Source of the DNA: Bifidobacterium breve
GTDB lineage: Bacteria > Actinomycetota > Acidimicrobiia > IMCC26256 > PALSA-555
Assembly: GCA_945889545.1 (NCBI GenBank)
Contig: CAMDCC010000054.1
Coordinates: 1 to 12,777 of the forward strand
DNA: 12,777 nucleotides
Reading direction: 5' to 3'
In this document: piece by piece, positions 1 to 6,292 of the stretch
Position numbering within the stretch: position 1 is the first letter of the stretch
How the letters are laid out: the number at the start of each line of letters is the position of its first letter
Program-made: the position numbers and the translations under genes
The notes under the pieces: generated by a model
What the model saw: only the letters and a program-made list of their open reading frames with translations
Told to the model about the DNA's origin: nothing
Database searches by the model: none

Positions 1-638
1 ATGCCGTCGGGCGTGCGCACCGACCCGTCACCAAACAACGGGTCGGTCGCGCGGCGCTCGATGATGCGAGCGACGGCGGTATCGGCGAAGTCGAGCCCGT
101 GGCCGCGCACAAGAAGGTGGATACCGGCGGAGTCGCGGCCGCGTACCTCGAGGCGATCGAGCGCCGACAGTGCGATCTGGATGGAGGTGAACGCCTCGAT
201 CGCGGCTTGGGAGGCGTCGAACCCCGCGAGATCGGCGACGGCACGGGCGGTGCGAAGCCGATCGTTGTGCACGGCCCACACGGCGTCCTTGGCCCGCAGC
301 ATCGCGGCGTTCACCGACTCGAGGTCGGCGACGCCGAGGGACGACGCGTCTTGGTCGAGTCGTTGCTCGGCCAAGGTCAACAGGTCCGTGAGCGCTTCCG
401 AGTGATGCTCGATGCCGAGCGCGCCTGGCCGGTCGGTCAGGAGCGCACGAACACCGGGAACGCCACGCAGCAGTCGATCGACGTCTTCGACCAGCGCGGC
501 CGCGGCATCGAGCGATGCGACCTCACCCGACCACGCCTGCAGCCGCGCCACAGCGGCCTCGAGCTGAGAAACGAGGGGCGCGAGGGCCGGAACCGCCCGC
601 GACGAACGGCGTCGAACAACGCCGATGATCCCGCACAT
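1..638 (-). CDS. glmS: GlmS-like glutamine amidotransferase, N-terminal part (runs off left edge)
   Basis: The reading frame starts at ATG 636-638 on the minus strand and stays open for 212 codons to the window edge. It begins MCGIIGVV, the class II (Ntn) glutamine amidotransferase start in which Cys2 becomes the nucleophile after Met removal. At residues 160-173 it reads LDRLEVRGRDSAGI, matching the LEYRGYDSAG motif of glucosamine-6-phosphate synthase, which makes glucosamine-6-P from fructose-6-P and glutamine. In ordinary GlmS that motif lies near residue 26. Here about 135 extra residues, Ala/Leu/Asp-rich and probably helical, lie between the two motifs. The gene sits 59 bases after glmM, which uses the product of GlmS, and this supports the assignment. 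The sugar isomerase (SIS) domains would lie outside the window. It could instead be a lineage-specific GlmS paralogue; the amidotransferase class is surer than the exact substrate. Confidence 0.82.
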   Translation of the reverse strand, partial: MCGIIGVVRRRSSRAVPALAPLVSQLEAAVARLQAWSGEVASLDAAAALVEDVDRLLRGVPGVRALLTDRPGALGIEHHSEALTDLLTLAEQRLDQDASSLGVADLESVNAAMLRAKDAVWAVHNDRLRTARAVADLAGFDASQAAIEAFTSIQIALSALDRLEVRGRDSAGIHLLVRGHGLDFADTAVARIIERRATDPLFGDGSVRTPDG

Positions 639-647
639 GAAGGAACC

Positions 648-653
648 AGTCTA
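648..653 (-). promoter_or_regulatory. possible -10 box for a leaderless glmS transcript
   Basis: On the minus strand TAGACT (TANNNT form) ends 9 bases before the glmS ATG, and no purine-rich ribosome binding site lies between. No good -35 is visible. The odd palindrome CGGCACGGTGCCG (654-666) lies directly upstream, in the spacer. It could be an operator or a weak stem at the end of glmM. Confidence 0.3.
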
Positions 654-697
654 CGGCACGGTGCCGCCGGTTCGAGAGAGCGGGTTTTGGCGTGCGC

Positions 698-2050
698 TCA
701 ACCCTGCGGGGGGCCGCCGTTGGTGCGTTCGACCAGGTCGACGAGGCGGTCGGCGACGAGCTCAGCGCGCTCGACGCTCGGTGCTTCGACCATCACTCGG
801 ATGAGCGGCTCGGTGCCTGATGGGCGGACGAGCACGCGGCCGTCGGGTTGGAGCTCGGCGTCGATCTGGCGGGCCTCTTCCCAGAACTCACTGTTGGCTT
901 CGATCGCGCCGCGGTCGCGCACGCGCACGTTGCGCAGCACCTGCGGGAACTTCTGCATCACGCCGGCGAGCAAGCCGAGTGAGTGGCCCGTGCCATTCAC
1001 CACGTCGAGGAGCATCGCTCCGGTGAGCGCGCCGTCGCCGCCGACGGCGTGGTCGGGGAAGATGATGTGCCCCGACTGCTCGCCACCGATCGCCAGGTTG
1101 CGCCGCTCGACCTCGTCGAGCACGTTGCGGTCGCCCACATCGACTTCGATGAACTCGATGTCGTGGGCCTTGAGGCATCGCCGCAGCCCGAGGTTCGACA
1201 TCACCGTGGCGACGACTGCGTTGCCCCGGAGCGACTCCCGCTCGTTCATGTCGAGGGCGCAGATGGCGAGGATCTGATCCCCGTCGACGATCGCGCCGCG
1301 TTCATCGACCGCGATCACGCGGTCGCCGTCGCCGTCGAATGCGAGTCCGACACGCGCGCCACTCGCGACGACCGCCTCTTGGAGACCCGCCGTGTCGGTG
1401 GAGCCGCAGTCCTTGTTGATGTTGGTGCCGTCGGGCCAGGCGTTGAGGATCTCGATCTCGGCCCCGAGCTCCTTGAAGATGCGCGGTGCGGAACGGAACG
1501 CCGCGCCGTTCCCACAGTCGAGCACCACCTTGATGCCGTCAAGGCGGCGGCCCTCGAGCGCGCCGATTACATGGCCGACATACTCCTCGAGCGGGTTCTC
1601 CATTGTGCGGTCGACACCCACGCCGGCCCCGGCGGGGCCGGGCTCGGGTGTGTCCATCGCGAGTGCGCGCAGCTCGAACTCCACTTGATGCTCGAGCTCC
1701 GCGGAGATCTTGCGGCCACCAGCCGCAAAGAACTTGATGCCGTTGTCCTCGTAGGTGTTGTGGCTGGCAGTGATCATCGCCGCGGGCGCGCCACGCACCT
1801 TGGCGAGGTGCGCAACGCCAGGCGTGGGGAGCACGCCAGCGAGCTCGACCTCAGCGCCTTCAGAACAGATTCCGGCGACGAGCGCGGCCTGCACCATGGG
1901 TCCGGAGCGACGCGTGTCGCGCCCCACGATGAATGCCTGCTCGGCGCCGAGCACGCGCACAAGTGCACGACCGAGCGCGGTCACGAGCTCGGGTGTGAGC
2001 TCGCGATTCGCGAGGCCGCGGATGCCGTCGGTGCCGAATTCGAGGGTCAT
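698..2050 (-). CDS. glmM: Phosphoglucosamine mutase
   Basis: 450 residues, the usual GlmM length. The enzyme converts glucosamine-6-phosphate to glucosamine-1-phosphate in the cytoplasm, the second step to UDP-GlcNAc for peptidoglycan. All four active-site motifs of the alpha-D-phosphohexomutase family are present in order: the phosphoserine loop TASHN at 94-98 (Ser96), the Mg-binding DGDGDR at 239-244, the sugar-specificity loop GEQSGH at 323-328, and the phosphate-binding RPSGTEP at 409-415. GEQSGH and the N-terminal FGTDGIRG (5-12) are typical of GlmM rather than phosphomannomutase. The start is ATG 2048-2050, 25 bases after the rpsI stop, so it is probably cotranscribed with rplM-rpsI. 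No strong Shine-Dalgarno precedes it, which fits read-through or coupled translation. Confidence 0.97.
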   Translation of the reverse strand: MTLEFGTDGIRGLANRELTPELVTALGRALVRVLGAEQAFIVGRDTRRSGPMVQAALVAGICSEGAEVELAGVLPTPGVAHLAKVRGAPAAMITASHNTYEDNGIKFFAAGGRKISAELEHQVEFELRALAMDTPEPGPAGAGVGVDRTMENPLEEYVGHVIGALEGRRLDGIKVVLDCGNGAAFRSAPRIFKELGAEIEILNAWPDGTNINKDCGSTDTAGLQEAVVASGARVGLAFDGDGDRVIAVDERGAIVDGDQILAICALDMNERESLRGNAVVATVMSNLGLRRCLKAHDIEFIEVDVGDRNVLDEVERRNLAIGGEQSGHIIFPDHAVGGDGALTGAMLLDVVNGTGHSLGLLAGVMQKFPQVLRNVRVRDRGAIEANSEFWEEARQIDAELQPDGRVLVRPSGTEPLIRVMVEAPSVERAELVADRLVDLVERTNGGPPQG

Positions 2051-2075
2051 GGGCTGGAGAGGCCCGAGGCGCGTC

Positions 2076-2468
2076 TCAGCGCTTCGAGTACTGGGGCGCC
2101 TTGCGGGCCTTCTTGAGGCCGTACTTGCGCCGCTCCTTCTCGCGGGCGTCGCGCACCAGCAGGCCGGCCTTCTTCAGCATCGGCCGCATCTCGTCGTCGA
2201 GCGCGACGAGCGCACGCGCGATCCCGAGGCGCAGGGCACCGGCCTGACCGCTCACGCCGCCACCGTGGAGCGATGCATCGACGTCGTAGACATCGGCGGT
2301 CTCGGTGAGCCGCAACGGCTCAGTGGCGGACTGTTGGTGCGTGAGGGTGGGAAAGTACACCTCCATCGGCTTGGTGTTGATCACGATCTTGCCGGTGCCG
2401 GGACGCAGACGCACACGCGCGACGGCTTCCTTGCGTCGTCCGGTGCTCTGGATCAGGGGCTTGGGCAC
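2076..2468 (-). CDS. rpsI: 30S ribosomal protein S9 (uS9)
   Basis: 130 residues. The protein opens MPKPLIQSTGRRKEAVARV and ends KAPQYSKR, the conserved uS9 tail whose terminal Lys-Arg reaches the ribosomal P-site tRNA. The middle has the family motif GGGVSGQAGALRLGIARAL (70-88). The start is GTG 2466-2468, chosen because AGGAG lies 5 bases upstream and the product then matches the family in length. The frame stays open further upstream through rplM only as an overlap artefact. It follows rplM by 11 bases in the usual rplM-rpsI pair, and glmM comes next. Confidence 0.98.
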   Translation of the reverse strand: MPKPLIQSTGRRKEAVARVRLRPGTGKIVINTKPMEVYFPTLTHQQSATEPLRLTETADVYDVDASLHGGGVSGQAGALRLGIARALVALDDEMRPMLKKAGLLVRDAREKERRKYGLKKARKAPQYSKR

Positions 2469-2479
2469 GATCGCTCCTC

Positions 2480-2944
2480 TTAACTCGCGCGTTGACTCGC
2501 GCGCTTGGTGGTGGACGTGAGCACATGGGGCTGGGGCATCTGCGCGGCGTGCGGATGCGTGGGCCCCGGGTAGATCTTCAGCTTCGTGATCATCTGTCGG
2601 CCGAGCGGGCCCTTCGGCAGCATGCCCTTCACCGCGAGGCGCACGACTCGTTCGGGGTCGCGGTCGAGCAGGTGCGCGAGCGTCTCGGACCGCAGACCAC
2701 CCGGGTAACCCGAGTGCCGGTGGTAGAGCTTGCCTTCGGCCTTGCGCGGGTTGATATCGAGCAGCGCTGCGTTCACAATGACGACGTGGTCGCCCACATC
2801 GACGTTCGGCGCCCAGATCGTCTTGTGCTTGCCGCGCAGGAGCGTGGCGACTTCTGACGCCAGGCGACCCAGGACAACGCCCTCGGCGTCGACAACGTGC
2901 CAGACGCGGGTGATGTCGGCTGGCTTGGGGTGATAGGTCCGCAC
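2480..2944 (-). CDS. rplM: 50S ribosomal protein L13 (uL13)
   Basis: 154 residues starting at GTG 2942-2944, giving the conserved actinobacterial beginning (M)RTYHPKPADITRVWHVVDA. AGGA lies just upstream with good spacing. uL13 binds 23S rRNA early in 50S assembly. Family motifs seen are VLGRLAS near residue 25, the stretch around NPRKAEGKLYHRHSGYPGG, and VKGMLPKGPLGRQ near 110. A TTG 20 codons upstream (3004) would add MLEAGLRPRAVHPLFSGQDL, which is not part of the family, so I reject it. It is the first gene of rplM-rpsI-glmM, with a promoter candidate about 70 bases upstream. In many bacteria L13 represses its own mRNA; the 60-base leader here leaves room for that. Confidence 0.98.
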   Translation of the reverse strand: MRTYHPKPADITRVWHVVDAEGVVLGRLASEVATLLRGKHKTIWAPNVDVGDHVVIVNAALLDINPRKAEGKLYHRHSGYPGGLRSETLAHLLDRDPERVVRLAVKGMLPKGPLGRQMITKLKIYPGPTHPHAAQMPQPHVLTSTTKRASQRAS

Positions 2945-2981
2945 GAGATCCTGACCAGAGAAGAGAGGATGGACAGCCCGG

Positions 2982-2996
2982 GGCCGCAGACCGGCC
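2982..2996 (-). promoter_or_regulatory. small hairpin in the rplM leader
   Basis: GGCCG-N5-CGGCC forms a 5-base-pair stem in the untranslated leader between the predicted rplM promoter and its GTG. The leader also holds CAGGATCT twice: once just upstream of the hairpin and once at the true ribosome binding site. A role in L13 autoregulation is speculation. Confidence 0.3.
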
Positions 2997-3012
2997 TCGA
3001 GCAAGATCCTGC

Positions 3013-3042
3013 ATCCTACTGATTCCGGGTGAAATCCGGCAA
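3013..3042 (-). promoter_or_regulatory. promoter candidate for rplM-rpsI-glmM
   Basis: On the minus strand, -35 TTGCCG (3037-3042), an 18-base spacer and -10 TAGGAT (3013-3018). This is a good match to actinobacterial housekeeping promoters. It implies a leader of about 60 bases before the rplM GTG. It lies in the divergent gap between rplM and the plus-strand phosphodiesterase gene. Confidence 0.55.
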
Positions 3043-3077
3043 TCGACCCCTTCGACGGCCCGAACTGGCCGCCCCGG

Positions 3078-3083
3078 TAGCCT
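3078..3083 (+). promoter_or_regulatory. -10 box TAGCCT of a probable leaderless promoter
   Basis: TAGCCT lies exactly 8 bases before the ATG at 3092, inside CCGGTAGCCTC. The identical 11-mer, at the identical 8-base distance, precedes the start of the decayed phosphatase gene at 11007. There is no Shine-Dalgarno between box and start. A -10 at this distance puts transcription start at or next to the ATG. No convincing -35 was seen. Confidence 0.45.
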
Positions 3084-3091
3084 CGGCGCTC

Positions 3092-4612
3092 ATGAGCGCC
3101 ACCCCAGTCCCTGCGGGACTAGCGCCCGAACGCGAGACCGATGCCGAGGCTGCCCTGGGCATCCTCACCGATTCCGCGCTCGAGCCGATCGTCGACATGG
3201 TCCTCCTGGCCCGAGATGGCGCCTACGAGGCCCGATCGCACGAGGGGTCGGTGCGATTCCGCCGCACGGAAGGCGGCGACTACGACGTGCTGGAGACCAG
3301 CGGCAACGACCCGCTCGGCGATCAGACGGTCGAGCGGTTCACAACGCTGCCCGACGAGCTGGCCAACACCAACCCGCACCGTTCCGAGAACGCGTACCCG
3401 CACGCGTTCGACCACGTGGCTCAGCTCTTCGACCACCCTGCCGCGCCCGACCTGTGCGTGCTCCACTCCGCCGATCACAACTGGGAGGACCAGGGTGGGC
3501 ACCGCGGCGAGCACGGCTCCCTCGGGATCGTGCAGGCGCGGGCACCCTTGGTCTTCGCCGGCAAGGGCGTTCGTAGCGACGGGTTGGTCCCGCGTTCAGC
3601 GCGCCTGGTCGACATCGCGCCAACGATCTTGGAGTTATTGGGCGTCGACCGCGCCGCTGACGGCACGCACCTGCGCGGTCAGGACGGTGAGGTGCTCGAC
3701 GGCGCGCTCGACCTCCAGGGCGGTCGACCGAAGCACGTGGTGGCGTTCCTCTTCGACGGCACCAACTCCAACGTGCTCTACGACATGGCCGCGCGCGGCG
3801 AGGCGCCGAACGTGGCCCGGCTCATCGAGATGGGTACTGCGTACGCGCACGGAGCGATGGCCGGGCTCCCGACGGTCACGCTGGCCAACCACACGTCGGT
3901 GATCACCGGCCGACTGCCCGGCCACCATGGCATCCTCCACAACGCGTGGTTCGACCGGCGCACGGGCGAGCAGGTGATCACCAACTCCAATGCCACCTGG
4001 CCGACTGCGATGCGCAGCTGCGTGGACGGCGTCGACTCCATCCACGACGCGTTGCACCGCGCCGAGCCGGATGTGTTCACCGCGTCGGTGAATGAGCCGT
4101 GCGACATCGGCGCCGACTTCTCCACGTTTCACTTCTTCCGGCGAGGAGAGGTGCCGCCCATCCCGAAGTCGCCCGACGGGCTCCCCCACACCACCGAACG
4201 GTTCGTGCGTCCGTCGAAGGACTATTCGTGGTCGTCGATCGTCGACCACATGGGCACGGAACAAGCCACGGGTATCTGGAGCGGTTCGTACCGCGACGAG
4301 ACGTACCCGCTGCCGCAGTTCATGTTCTGCAACTTCACGCTCACCGACTCGGCGATGCACGAAGGCGGGCCACATTCGGAGGTGGCCGCGGCATCGGTAC
4401 GCGACAGCGACGGACGCCTCGGTGAGATCCTCGCCGCGGTCGAACGGGCCGGCGTGTTCGACGACACCGCGTTCGTGCTCCTCGCCGATCACGGTATGGA
4501 AGAGACCGACCCGGCCGTCACCGGCGACTGGGACGTCGCCCTGCGCGATGCCGGCCTGACGTTCCGCGACGAGGGCTACGGCTTCCTGTACCTCGGGGAA
4601 ACACCAGGCTGA
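3092..4612 (+). CDS. Alkaline-phosphatase-superfamily phosphodiesterase/phosphatase, motifs circularly permuted
   Basis: 506 residues, no signal peptide or membrane segment, so probably cytoplasmic. The second part has the order expected of type I phosphodiesterase / nucleotide pyrophosphatase proteins: metal-binding Asp222 (FLFDGTNSN), APNVARL (238-244), nucleophile Thr263 in PTVTLANHTS, Asn284, the zinc pair Asp419/His423 (DSAMH), and Asp466-His467 (LLADHGM). The frame ends only about 40 residues after DHGM, before the last zinc ligand should appear. That missing C-terminal piece is instead found at the N terminus: GEHGS (139-143, His141), APLVFAGKGV (151-160), DIAPTILELLGV (174-185). All metal ligands are thus present but in permuted order. 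Alternatively, two tandem genes fused by deletion. The substrate cannot be told. ATG 3092 is preferred over GTG 3029 because of the box 8 bases upstream. Confidence 0.83.
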   Translation: MSATPVPAGLAPERETDAEAALGILTDSALEPIVDMVLLARDGAYEARSHEGSVRFRRTEGGDYDVLETSGNDPLGDQTVERFTTLPDELANTNPHRSENAYPHAFDHVAQLFDHPAAPDLCVLHSADHNWEDQGGHRGEHGSLGIVQARAPLVFAGKGVRSDGLVPRSARLVDIAPTILELLGVDRAADGTHLRGQDGEVLDGALDLQGGRPKHVVAFLFDGTNSNVLYDMAARGEAPNVARLIEMGTAYAHGAMAGLPTVTLANHTSVITGRLPGHHGILHNAWFDRRTGEQVITNSNATWPTAMRSCVDGVDSIHDALHRAEPDVFTASVNEPCDIGADFSTFHFFRRGEVPPIPKSPDGLPHTTERFVRPSKDYSWSSIVDHMGTEQATGIWSGSYRDETYPLPQFMFCNFTLTDSAMHEGGPHSEVAAASVRDSDGRLGEILAAVERAGVFDDTAFVLLADHGMEETDPAVTGDWDVALRDAGLTFRDEGYGFLYLGETPG

Positions 4613-4617
4613 CACTT

Positions 4618-4645
4618 CCCTCACACTTGCGGGCGAGAGTGAGGG
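4618..4645 (+). promoter_or_regulatory. hairpin that could hide the hydrolase ribosome binding site
   Basis: CCCTCAC (4618-4624) and GTGAGGG (4639-4645) form a perfect 7-base-pair stem with a 14-base loop. The 3' arm contains the GAGGGG Shine-Dalgarno of the hydrolase gene at 4648, so a folded mRNA would hide it. It starts only 5 bases after the phosphodiesterase stop. There is no T-run, so an intrinsic terminator is less likely. Confidence 0.4.
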
Positions 4646-4647
4646 GC

Positions 4648-5550
4648 ATGAAGACACTTGCAGTCTCACTGGCACTGTTCCTCGGCGTGGCGGTTTGGGC
4701 CGCCGGATCCGGTACCGCGGGCGCGGCGACCACCTGCGACACACCGCAGGGCGCTCGCAACGTCGAGTACGTCGACGATCCGGTCTCACCGCTCCAGCGG
4801 CTCGACATCTATGGGTTCGAGGCATCTGACGGCTGCGACCCCGCACCCGTCGTGATGTGGGTGCACGGTGGTGGTTGGCGGGGCGGCGACAAGCGCAACG
4901 AACCCACCAAGGTGAGCCTCTTCAACGACCTGGGCTACGTGTTCGTGAGCGTCAACTACCGGCTCTCTAGCCCACCCGGTGATCCGAAACGCCCGATCCA
5001 CCCGGCACACGCCAACGACGTCGGCGCCGCCGTGGCGTGGGTCCAAGACAACGTCGACCAGTTCGGCGGCGACGGGGAGACGATCGAGCTGCTCGGCCAC
5101 TCCGCCGGCGGTCACCTGGTGTCACTCGTCGGTGTTGATCCGCACTACATCGAACAGGCCGGCGGCGACGCCGACGCCGTTCAGTGCGTGGTCTCGAACG
5201 ACACCGAGGGCTACGACCTCGTCGAGCGCGCCGCGCAGGGAGGCTCGGCGAAGCAGCTCGTCACGAATGCGTTCGGTGCTGACCCGTCGGTCTACGCCGA
5301 CGCATCGCCGATCAACCATGTGGCCGACCGCGACGAGCCGCCCGACTTTCTCATCATCACCCGCGGCCTTCCCCGCCGAGTCGCCGCAGCCCAAGCTTTC
5401 GCCGACGCAGCCGAAGGCGCGGGCTCGTCAGTAGACGTGCTCCGACCCGTCGGCCTGTCCCACGGCGACGTGAACCGCCTTATCGGCACCGAGGGCGACA
5501 CCGTCGTCACCCCACCAGTCACCGAGTTCACACAGCATTGCCTGGGCTAG
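4648..5550 (+). CDS. Secreted alpha/beta hydrolase (carboxylesterase-like)
   Basis: 300 residues from ATG 4648, which has GAGGGG just upstream; the in-frame start at 4627 lacks this. Residues 1-27 form a signal peptide: Lys2, a hydrophobic core (LAVSLALFLGVAVWAA) and a likely cut after Ala-Gly-Ala near 24-27. The mature part has the alpha/beta hydrolase fold of the HGGG esterase type: oxyanion motif VHGGGWRGGD (72-81), NYRL (103-106), nucleophile elbow GHSAGGH (150-156, Ser152), and catalytic His272 in LSHGD. The Asp normally found in a GTxDxxVP-like loop before the last helices is not there; the matching segment reads TRGLPRRVA (238-246). Cys30, Cys63 and Cys near the C-terminal end could form disulfides outside the cell. 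It follows the phosphodiesterase by 35 bases, so the two may be cotranscribed. The substrate is unknown. Confidence 0.85.
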   Translation: MKTLAVSLALFLGVAVWAAGSGTAGAATTCDTPQGARNVEYVDDPVSPLQRLDIYGFEASDGCDPAPVVMWVHGGGWRGGDKRNEPTKVSLFNDLGYVFVSVNYRLSSPPGDPKRPIHPAHANDVGAAVAWVQDNVDQFGGDGETIELLGHSAGGHLVSLVGVDPHYIEQAGGDADAVQCVVSNDTEGYDLVERAAQGGSAKQLVTNAFGADPSVYADASPINHVADRDEPPDFLIITRGLPRRVAAAQAFADAAEGAGSSVDVLRPVGLSHGDVNRLIGTEGDTVVTPPVTEFTQHCLG

Positions 5551-5551
5551 T
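5544..5551. repeat. 8-base direct repeat, left copy beside vapBC
   Basis: GGGCTAGT, containing the TAG stop of the hydrolase gene. The second copy at 6285-6292 contains the truA stop. Together they bracket vapBC. Confidence 0.4.
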
Positions 5552-5554
5552 TAC

Positions 5555-5579
5555 ATCACTTCAGTATAAGTGATATCAT
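5555..5579 (+). promoter_or_regulatory. vapBC promoter and operator
   Basis: A perfect inverted repeat ATCACTT-N6-AAGTGAT (5555-5574) is followed by the palindrome TGATATCA (5571-5578). Two -10 candidates lie inside: TATAAG (5565-5570) and TATCAT (5574-5579). The second ends 6 bases before the vapB GTG, so the transcript may be leaderless; no Shine-Dalgarno is present. Dyads overlapping the promoter are what RHH antitoxins such as VapB bind for autorepression. That is family knowledge; binding here is inferred. Confidence 0.5.
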
Positions 5580-5585
5580 CTCTGC

Positions 5586-5828
5586 GTGCTGCGGACCCAG
5601 ATCTCACTCACCGACGCCCAGATGGCGCGTCTCCGGGCCGAGTCCTTGCGCTGTGGGGTTTCCATTGCCCAGCTCATCCGGGATGCGGTCGACCACGTAC
5701 TGCCTGCGGCTGAGTGGGAGGCCCGTAAAGCTCGGGCCATCGCTGCGATCGGCTGTGTCCGCGACGAGGCTGACGATGTCGCCGAGCGCCACGACGAGTA
5801 CCTCGCCAACCTGTCCGCCGGTCGGTGA
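5586..5828 (+). CDS. vapB: Ribbon-helix-helix antitoxin (VapB type)
   Basis: 80 residues from GTG 5586. The N-terminal part, RTQISLTDAQMARLRAES (3-20) then GVSIAQLIRDAVDHVL, has the strand-helix-helix pattern of CopG/Arc RHH proteins, which dimerise to bind DNA through the first strand. The rest is a charged helical tail (to residue 80) of the kind that binds and blocks the toxin. It overlaps the PIN-domain toxin gene by 4 bases (GTGA), the usual layout for a translationally coupled antitoxin-toxin pair. A dyad in its promoter suggests autorepression. The VapB name rests mainly on the partner. Confidence 0.8.
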   Translation: MLRTQISLTDAQMARLRAESLRCGVSIAQLIRDAVDHVLPAAEWEARKARAIAAIGCVRDEADDVAERHDEYLANLSAGR

Positions 5829-6220
5829 CCGTCTTCGTCGACACATCGGCCCTCTATGCCCTGGTCTCCGCAACCGACCGGCGTCATGCTGACGCGCGGT
5901 CCACGTTCTCCGACCTGCTCGCGGAGGAATCCCTCACCACGCACAACTACGTCGAAGTGGAAACGATCTCGCTCGTCCACGCCCGACATGGACCACGGCC
6001 CGTCGCGCGCGTTCGCGAGATCCTCGAGGTCATCGAGATCATCTGGGTCGATGAGGACATCCACACCACGGCACTCGACCGCCTCGCATCTGGCCGTCGA
6101 GGTGGGCCCTCGCTCGTCGATCTCGTGAGCTTTGAGGTCATGGAACGCGACGGCATCGAGGATGCGTTCGCCTTCGACGAACATTTCGCCGATGCAGGAT
6201 TCCGACCCATTGGCGATTGA
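5825..6220 (+). CDS. vapC: PIN-domain ribonuclease toxin (VapC type)
   Basis: 131 residues, normal VapC length. The PIN-domain acidic residues are all visible: Asp6 in FVDTSALYAL, Glu44 or Glu46 in NYVEVET, Asp99 in SLVDLVSFEVM and Asp118 in AFAFDEHF. These bind Mg/Mn for RNA cleavage; known VapC toxins cut tRNA or 23S rRNA, but the target here cannot be told. GTG 5825 overlaps the vapB stop, so translation is probably coupled; no separate ribosome binding site is evident. The gene looks intact. It is convergent with truA, with 67 bases between the stops and a strong hairpin in that gap. Confidence 0.9.
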   Translation: MTVFVDTSALYALVSATDRRHADARSTFSDLLAEESLTTHNYVEVETISLVHARHGPRPVARVREILEVIEIIWVDEDIHTTALDRLASGRRGGPSLVDLVSFEVMERDGIEDAFAFDEHFADAGFRPIGD

Positions 6221-6233
6221 ACGCAACTGCGGA

Positions 6234-6280
6234 TTCTCGGCACGTTGAAGGCGTCCATGTGTCCTTCAGCGTGCCGAAAA
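6234..6280. terminator. long hairpin between convergent vapC and truA
   Basis: TCGGCACGTTGAAGG (6237-6251) pairs with CCTTCAGCGTGCCGA (6263-6277): 15 pairs, one of them G-U on the plus-strand RNA, with an 11-base loop. Two more T-A pairs lie beyond a single mismatch. It lies between two convergent stops, so it probably ends transcription from both sides, although there is no run of T after the stem on either strand. Confidence 0.6.
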
Positions 6281-6284
6281 GCCC

Positions 6285-6292
6285 GGGCTAGT
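6285..6292. repeat. 8-base direct repeat, right copy beside vapBC
   Basis: GGGCTAGT, containing the TAG stop of truA read on the minus strand. It is identical to 5544-5551. Two bases further left also agree (CC-N-GGGCTAGT at both sites). Confidence 0.4.

Noticed and set aside
99..2116. Long plus-strand open frames across glmS and glmM (99-1277, 983-2116)
   Set aside because: They are antisense to glmM and the GlmS-like gene, whose motifs are clear. The composition (Arg/Ser/Pro-rich or His-rich) is typical of high-GC shadow frames.
2945..3004. TTG start at 3004 for rplM
   Set aside because: Adds 20 residues not seen in uL13, and its AGGA lies too close to the TTG.
2076..3014. A 312-codon minus-strand frame ending as S9
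   Set aside because: Only the last 130 codons match uS9. The rest is out of frame with rplM and low in coding sense. GTG 2468 has a good ribosome binding site.
3635..4846. 403-codon minus-strand frame opposite the phosphodiesterase
   Set aside because: Arg/Val/His-rich antisense shadow with no recognisable motif, while the plus strand carries all catalytic motifs.
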